Assembly: GCA_947623505.1 (NCBI GenBank)
Contig: CANQGT010000005.1
Span: forward strand, 62,001 to 126,000
DNA from: an uncultured Clostridia bacterium
GTDB lineage: Bacteria > Bacillota > Clostridia > Oscillospirales > Acutalibacteraceae
Reading direction: 5' to 3'
Length of the DNA stretch: 64,000 nt
Shown: positions 61,422-64,000 of the stretch, piece after piece
How the letters are laid out: each line of letters opens with the position of its first letter
Position numbering within the stretch: the first letter of the stretch is position 1
Made by a program: the position numbers and the translations under genes
Notes under the pieces: model-generated
The model's database searches: none
Told to the model about the DNA's origin: nothing
Seen by the model: the letters and a program-made list of their open reading frames with translations, nothing else

Positions 61422-61505
61422 GAACAAGGAGTTATCCGATAGACGGTTAGCCCAAGTTAGACAAACGACTGCCTAAGTGTGGAGCTTATGGGCGGTCGTT
61501 TTTTA
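61422..61505 (+). ncRNA. Candidate type I antitoxin RNA
   Basis: A predicted RNA of about 84 bases from a perfect promoter to a strong terminator. It contains no ribosome-bound ORF and its 3' part is fully complementary to the last codons and 3' end of the toxin-like transcript. Convergent transcripts sharing a terminator region are the layout of the Fst/TxpA type I systems. Confidence 0.65.
61464..61504. terminator. Terminator shared by antisense RNA and toxin end
   Basis: AACGACTGCC pairs with GGCGGTCGTT (one wobble) with TAAG/CTTA extending the stem, followed by T6 on the plus strand. It overlaps the last codons of the toxin gene. Confidence 0.8.
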
Positions 61506-61566
61506 TGCTTATTATGTAGCCCGTGGCTACGATAAGAATAATAACTATAAAAGCTAAATATTCCAT
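61486..61566 (-). CDS. 26-residue membrane peptide, candidate type I toxin
   Basis: ATG at 61564-61566, preceded by AGGGGGTGATGCT, opens 26 codons ending TAA at 61486-61488. The peptide begins MEYLAFIVIILIVATGY, one continuous membrane helix, and ends with a charged KNDRP tail. Size, hydrophobicity, strong ribosome site and a tail coded by the terminator stem match holin-like or Fst/TxpA-type toxins of Bacillota. Its predicted mRNA has a roughly 100-base folded leader, as in type I toxins whose translation is held back. The opposite strand encodes the antisense RNA. Not proven to be toxic. Confidence 0.65.
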   Translation of the reverse strand: MEYLAFIVIILIVATGYIISIKNDRP

Positions 61567-61589
61567 AGCATCACCCCCTAAAATCAATT

Positions 61590-61611
61590 AGAGGGCATTG
61601 CCCTCTTTTTA
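61590..61611. other. Strong hairpin in the toxin leader
   Basis: AGAGGGC and GCCCTCT pair around three bases (61590-61606). On the minus strand it lies about 10 bases before the toxin ribosome site; on the plus strand it is followed by T5 and could be a second terminator for the antisense RNA. Confidence 0.65.
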
Positions 61612-61674
61612 TTAAGAGGACTAACCGCCTACCGTTATCTGTGATAACTCCAAGAGAGCAAAAGCTCTGTTGAT

Positions 61675-61703
61675 ATAATAACAGCTATTGTTTTAAAAAT
61701 CAA
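61675..61703 (-). promoter_or_regulatory. Candidate toxin promoter
   Basis: On the minus strand TTGATT (61698-61703), 17 bases, TATTAT (61675-61680). The leader from about 61668 contains GTTATC-ACA-GATAAC and AGAGC-TTTT-GCTCT hairpins. Confidence 0.6.
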
Positions 61704-61717
61704 TATTAAGCTAATAA

Positions 61718-61746
61718 AAAATCCTGCCTTTAACAAGCAGGATTTT
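61718..61746. terminator. Terminator of the HTH gene
   Basis: AAAATCCTGC pairs with GCAGGATTTT (10 bp, 9-base loop); on the minus strand it is followed by a T-run. The stem overlaps the HTH stop codon by two bases. Confidence 0.85.
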
Positions 61747-61954
61747 ATTCTTTATCATTCTTTATATAAATTAAAATATCTTCAACTCTGCAATCAAGAA
61801 TGAAGCATAATTCATTAAGCGTTTTTGTGGTAATTGCCTCGCCGTGCTTCATTCTATGGAGCGTATTTGCGGGAATCCCGTGCTTAAAAATCAAGGCATA
61901 TTCAGTTATGCCTTTTTTATTTAAGGTTTTATAAAACGGCTCGTAAGAAATCAT
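61745..61954 (-). CDS. XRE/Cro-type HTH regulator of the mobile element
   Basis: 69-residue single-domain DNA-binding protein. It has the layout of short XRE repressors: FYKTLNKKGITEYALIFKHGIPANTLHRMKHGEAITTKTLNELCFILDCRVEDI, with the recognition helix at about 28-40. It faces a divergent plus-strand promoter containing two related 18-bp palindromes, so it is the probable repressor of the element's rightward transcript and perhaps of itself. Ribosome site is GAGATGA before ATG 61952-61954. Confidence 0.88.
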   Translation of the reverse strand: MISYEPFYKTLNKKGITEYALIFKHGIPANTLHRMKHGEAITTKTLNELCFILDCRVEDILIYIKNDKE

Positions 61955-62005
61955 ATGCTATCATCTCTTAATATATTATATGAATAAAATAACATAACTA
62001 ATCTC

Positions 62006-62034
62006 TTGACTATGCTAAAGATATTGAGTATAAT
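62006..62034 (+). promoter_or_regulatory. Element promoter with operator O2 in the spacer
   Basis: TTGACT (62006-62011), 17 bases, TATAAT (62029-62034). The spacer holds TGCTAAAG-AT-ATTGAGTA (62013-62030), a degenerate version of the downstream palindrome. Confidence 0.75.
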
Positions 62035-62041
62035 CTAAGTA

Positions 62042-62059
62042 TGCTCAATCTATTGAGCA
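62042..62059. promoter_or_regulatory. 18-bp palindromic operator O1
   Basis: TGCTCAAT-CT-ATTGAGCA, a perfect palindrome over the predicted transcription start, 29 bases from O2. It is the likely site of the neighbouring HTH repressor. Confidence 0.75.
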
Positions 62060-62132
62060 CGTTTTATTGTCGAAACAATGTTAAAGCGTGGTTTCGGCTA
62101 CAAATTTATACTTTTGGGAGGATATTAGAATA

Positions 62133-62294
62133 ATGGAGTCGAAAGTCGAAACAAGAGAAGAAATCATAACAGGATTGAAATATGTTAAAACACAAATCGA
62201 AAATATAATTTTAGAAACTCAAAAACAAGTAGAAATATCTTCCTTGATAAGTCCTCTGACAGTTTTCGGATTGCCGCCGTTTTCCCATTCATAA
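62133..62294 (+). pseudogene. Truncated plus-strand element gene
   Basis: An ATG with GGGAGG upstream opens 53 codons. The first about 32 (MESKVETREEIITGLKYV...) read as helical protein, but the rest runs into the antisense of the relaxase fragment from about 62220, so the natural 3' end is missing. It is the first gene after the repressor-controlled promoter. Confidence 0.5.
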
Positions 62295-62902
62295 TGTGAT
62301 ATGCCTTTGCTTTTCGGTGTCTCAATTACAGATAAGCCATATTCTCTGCACAGCTTATCAGACTCCCGCCGCAGCCGATATATCTCTGAATAATCGTAAT
62401 GATATTTTTTGCCGTCAACAAAGCTGACCGAATTGAAAACAAAATGATTGTGAATGTGCGCCTTGTCGATATGAGTAGTCACGAGGATCTGAAATTTGTC
62501 GCCCCACATTTTCTGCGCGAGCTTCCGCCCGATCTCGTGTGCAGTGTGCGGATCGATCTCTCCCGGCTTAAATCCCTGTTCGCCGTGCCACAAGATATTC
62601 TTGTCGGTCTTATTCCAAAATTCTTTGACCTCCATAAACTCACTATCGACTGTTGCAGGCTCACAATTTATGCCGGAGACGAATATTTCTTCAAGTTTTG
62701 TTTTTTTGGTGTTGACAACATATTTCAAAACAGTATGAGTAATATCATCTGCGGCAAAATCTTCATCATCATTTTCAACTAACGATATACTGATGTCTTT
62801 TGTCTTTTTTTCGTCTTTAACGTAATCGCAGGATTCTTCAATTACGCTTCGTGCGGTATGACCTTTCTTTGCCCGCTTGCTCCACAATTTTGTTTGAGCC
62901 AT
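62219..62902 (-). pseudogene. Relaxase/mobilization nuclease, C-terminally truncated
   Basis: 227 residues of a MobP-type relaxase. The metal-binding motif is HIDKAHIHNHFVF near 140, and the N terminus MAQTKLWSKRAKKGHTARS is typical. Related proteins are usually 450-600 residues; this one ends four residues after RGLIKEDI, where the sequence switches to unrelated DNA. ATG 62900-62902 has AGAGGTGA. Its 5' neighbour is mobC, as in intact elements. The nuclease domain is mostly present but the rest is lost, so conjugation function is unlikely. Confidence 0.8.
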
Positions 62903-62906
62903 TTTT

Positions 62907-63110
62907 TTACTCACCTCTCAAAACCGCTTCAAGGATCGAGTTTAAAATCTCGAATACTTTCTCGGTGTTGTCCTCATAGGCGGCAGCGTTAATCTGTCCG
63001 TGCAGGTGCATACCTTTGGCGATTTGGTTGAGGTTGTTACCCACATAACGAATTTGTTTAGTGAGCCCCCAAAAATCGAGCGGTGGCACCTCTCTGATTT
63101 TGCACCCCAT
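62907..63110 (-). pseudogene. MobC-family relaxosome protein, N-terminally truncated
   Basis: The last about 60 residues of a MobC-like accessory protein: PPLDFWGLTKQIRYVGNNLNQIAKG carries the conserved GNNLNQIA core. No start codon with a ribosome site belongs to this frame, and its 5' portion is replaced by phage DNA near 63100. The stop is 4 bases before the relaxase start. Confidence 0.75.
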
Positions 63111-63495
63111 ATTCCGGCTGCGCTGTCTGCTCCGGCTCGTCCTCGCCGTAGTCCACTTCGTTCTCCTCCTCGCCGGGGATTACCTCAACAGCGGAAATAG
63201 CCTCAACTAATTCCGCCTTTTTCTTGAGGCCTTTGGTGTCAATACCCATATCCTCCGCCAGCTTCTTGAGGTCGTCGAACTTCATGCTCTCCAACTGCTC
63301 CTTATCGAGGTGCGCCGCTGCTTCCAGCTGCGCTGCCTGCTCCTCCGGCTCGCTCTCAACGAGAGTGAAATAGCCAGTGGCTACCGCTGCTTCGGCGGTA
63401 GCCTTGTCCTCCACGAACACGTCCGGCTGCTTCTTTGTTGCGGACACAACGCCCTTGTAAGAGAGGGATTTACAAAGTCTCAAATGATAGCTCAT
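63058..63495 (-). pseudogene. Phage HeH/LEM (Rho-N-like) domain protein, 3' end replaced
   Basis: 145 codons. The N-terminal half MSYHLRLCKSLSYKG is like small phage head-completion proteins and LESMKFDDLKKLAEDMGIDTKGLKKKAELVEAI near 80-112 is an HeH-type helix-extended-helix domain. An acidic glutamine-rich tail follows. The last about 15 codons run in a different frame through mobC sequence, so the true end was lost. ATG 63493-63495 has GGAGGAG. Base composition is GC-richer than the flanks. Confidence 0.6.
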
Positions 63496-63513
63496 GTTCG
63501 CTCCTCCTCTCTC

Positions 63514-63868
63514 TTATTTCAGCCCTTTGATGATTGCCGTTGCGTCAAGCTCCTCAATAATCGGGTCGTAGTCAAGGTGCGTCACATAGAAGCGCTTATC
63601 CTGCATAATCGCCTCTTTGCCCTCCGTGGTCTTTCTAATCTGTACGCCGTAGGTGTTTACCACGATAAGGTTTTTCGGGTCGGTCAGCAGGATAGTGCTG
63701 TCGTCCAGCGACGGGCATTCCACGGTCTGAATACGGGCCGGGGAATTGTAAACGCTGTCCCAATAGTGCTTTCCCTCTACCCAATGCTGCTTTAACATCA
63801 TTCCTCCGTCTGCCGACGGGTCGTAAATGAAGCGGTCGCCCTCCCAATACCCCGGCACAAATCTTCTT
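63514..63868 (-). pseudogene. Phage major capsid protein, C-terminal fragment
   Basis: About 115 residues ending at a stop 18 bases before the HeH-protein start. PGYWEGDRFIYDPSADGGMM, LDDSTILLTDPKNLIVVNTYGVQIRKTTEGKEAI and FYVTHLDYDPIIEELDATA resemble the C-terminal third of an encapsulin/HK97-like capsid protein. The N-terminal two thirds are missing; at about 63868 the DNA becomes a different gene. A GTG in the segment has no ribosome site. GC-rich compared with the flanks. Confidence 0.65.
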
Positions 63869-64000
63869 ACTTTGATAAATCAGTCCCTTTTGAATGCAGT
63901 AGTTTATAACCTCTTTAGACAAAGCCCGATCTCGTAAATAGTTAATAGCGCGAGAGTTTGAGAATGCTTTTTCGGGCAAACAAAATTCTAATTTCGGCTG
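63866..64000 (-). pseudogene. DUF3991/toprim-like element protein, fragment at window edge
   Basis: The minus-strand frame is open at the right edge and reads EFCLPEKAFSNSRAINYL, then RALSKEVINYCIQKGLIYQS, the hallmark of DUF3991 proteins of conjugative elements, whose toprim half should follow. The match ends at about 63866 where capsid sequence begins, so the toprim domain is lost. The N-terminal part lies beyond the window. Confidence 0.6.

Noticed and set aside
62399-62782. Plus-strand frame over the relaxase
   Set aside because: Antisense to a fragment with a clear relaxase metal motif; no ribosome site.

Overview
The window reads as chromosome of an anaerobic, endospore-forming Bacillota of class Clostridia, probably an Oscillospiraceae/Ruminococcaceae-type gut lineage (inference). 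The evidence is a complete eight-gene spoIIIA operon, sigG, FtsK/SpoIIIE next to TepA, [FeFe]-hydrogenase maturation genes hydE and hydF, a Rex repressor, and strong AGGAGG-type ribosome sites. No rRNA and no CRISPR array were seen.

Layout. 1-17.1 kb is one long minus-strand block, read right to left: spoIIIAA-AH, asp23, nusB, a TsaD paralogue, an iron-sulfur flavoprotein, xseA-xseB-ispA-dxs-tlyA-nadK-argR-recN-tyrS, then a partial GH31 glycosidase running off the left edge. This is the classic Firmicute spoIIIA/nusB/xse/dxs/recN neighbourhood with local substitutions. 17.2-22.6 kb (plus) holds a giant YfhO-like membrane protein, prs and sigG. 22.6-31.4 kb (minus) holds uvrB-MATE-uvrA followed by a TM1266-like regulator, hydE and hydF. 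31.4-40.1 kb holds an RluA-family pseudouridine synthase that looks leaderless, then a divergent nucleoside module: a BMP-type lipoprotein carrying three inserted repeat domains on one side, and purine nucleoside phosphorylase, MtnA and an MTA/SAH-type deaminase on the other, sharing a palindrome-bearing intergenic region; then YdcF-like and CstA genes. 40.2-46.0 kb (minus) has a tRNA-Leu, a broken tRNA-Leu half, comF, comEA-like, ftsK, a UppP-like protein lacking catalytic residues, and tepA. 46.2-50.8 kb (plus) is an aconitase-isocitrate dehydrogenase-rex operon. 50.8-55.3 kb has a sortase-anchored 5'-nucleotidase, an unidentified protein with a weak ADP-ribosyltransferase-like pattern, and a metallophosphoesterase that also looks leaderless.

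55.4-64 kb is accessory. A two-component system and a MacB-like ABC exporter with visibly different base composition share a response-regulator-type direct repeat upstream of both units. From about 60.6 kb the DNA is a decayed conjugative/mobilizable element: helically phased TTTGCA repeats, a candidate type I toxin-antitoxin locus (26-residue membrane peptide and convergent antisense RNA), an HTH repressor with two palindromic operators around a consensus promoter, and a run of cut genes (relaxase, MobC, phage HeH protein, phage capsid, DUF3991 protein) joined at abrupt junctions.

Best candidates for something new: the repeat-inserted BMP lipoprotein beside a deamination route for methylthioadenosine/5'-deoxyadenosine; the toxin-antitoxin locus; the terminator abutting the nusB ribosome site; and the leaderless promoters. 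All functions are read from sequence alone; nothing was searched or computed.
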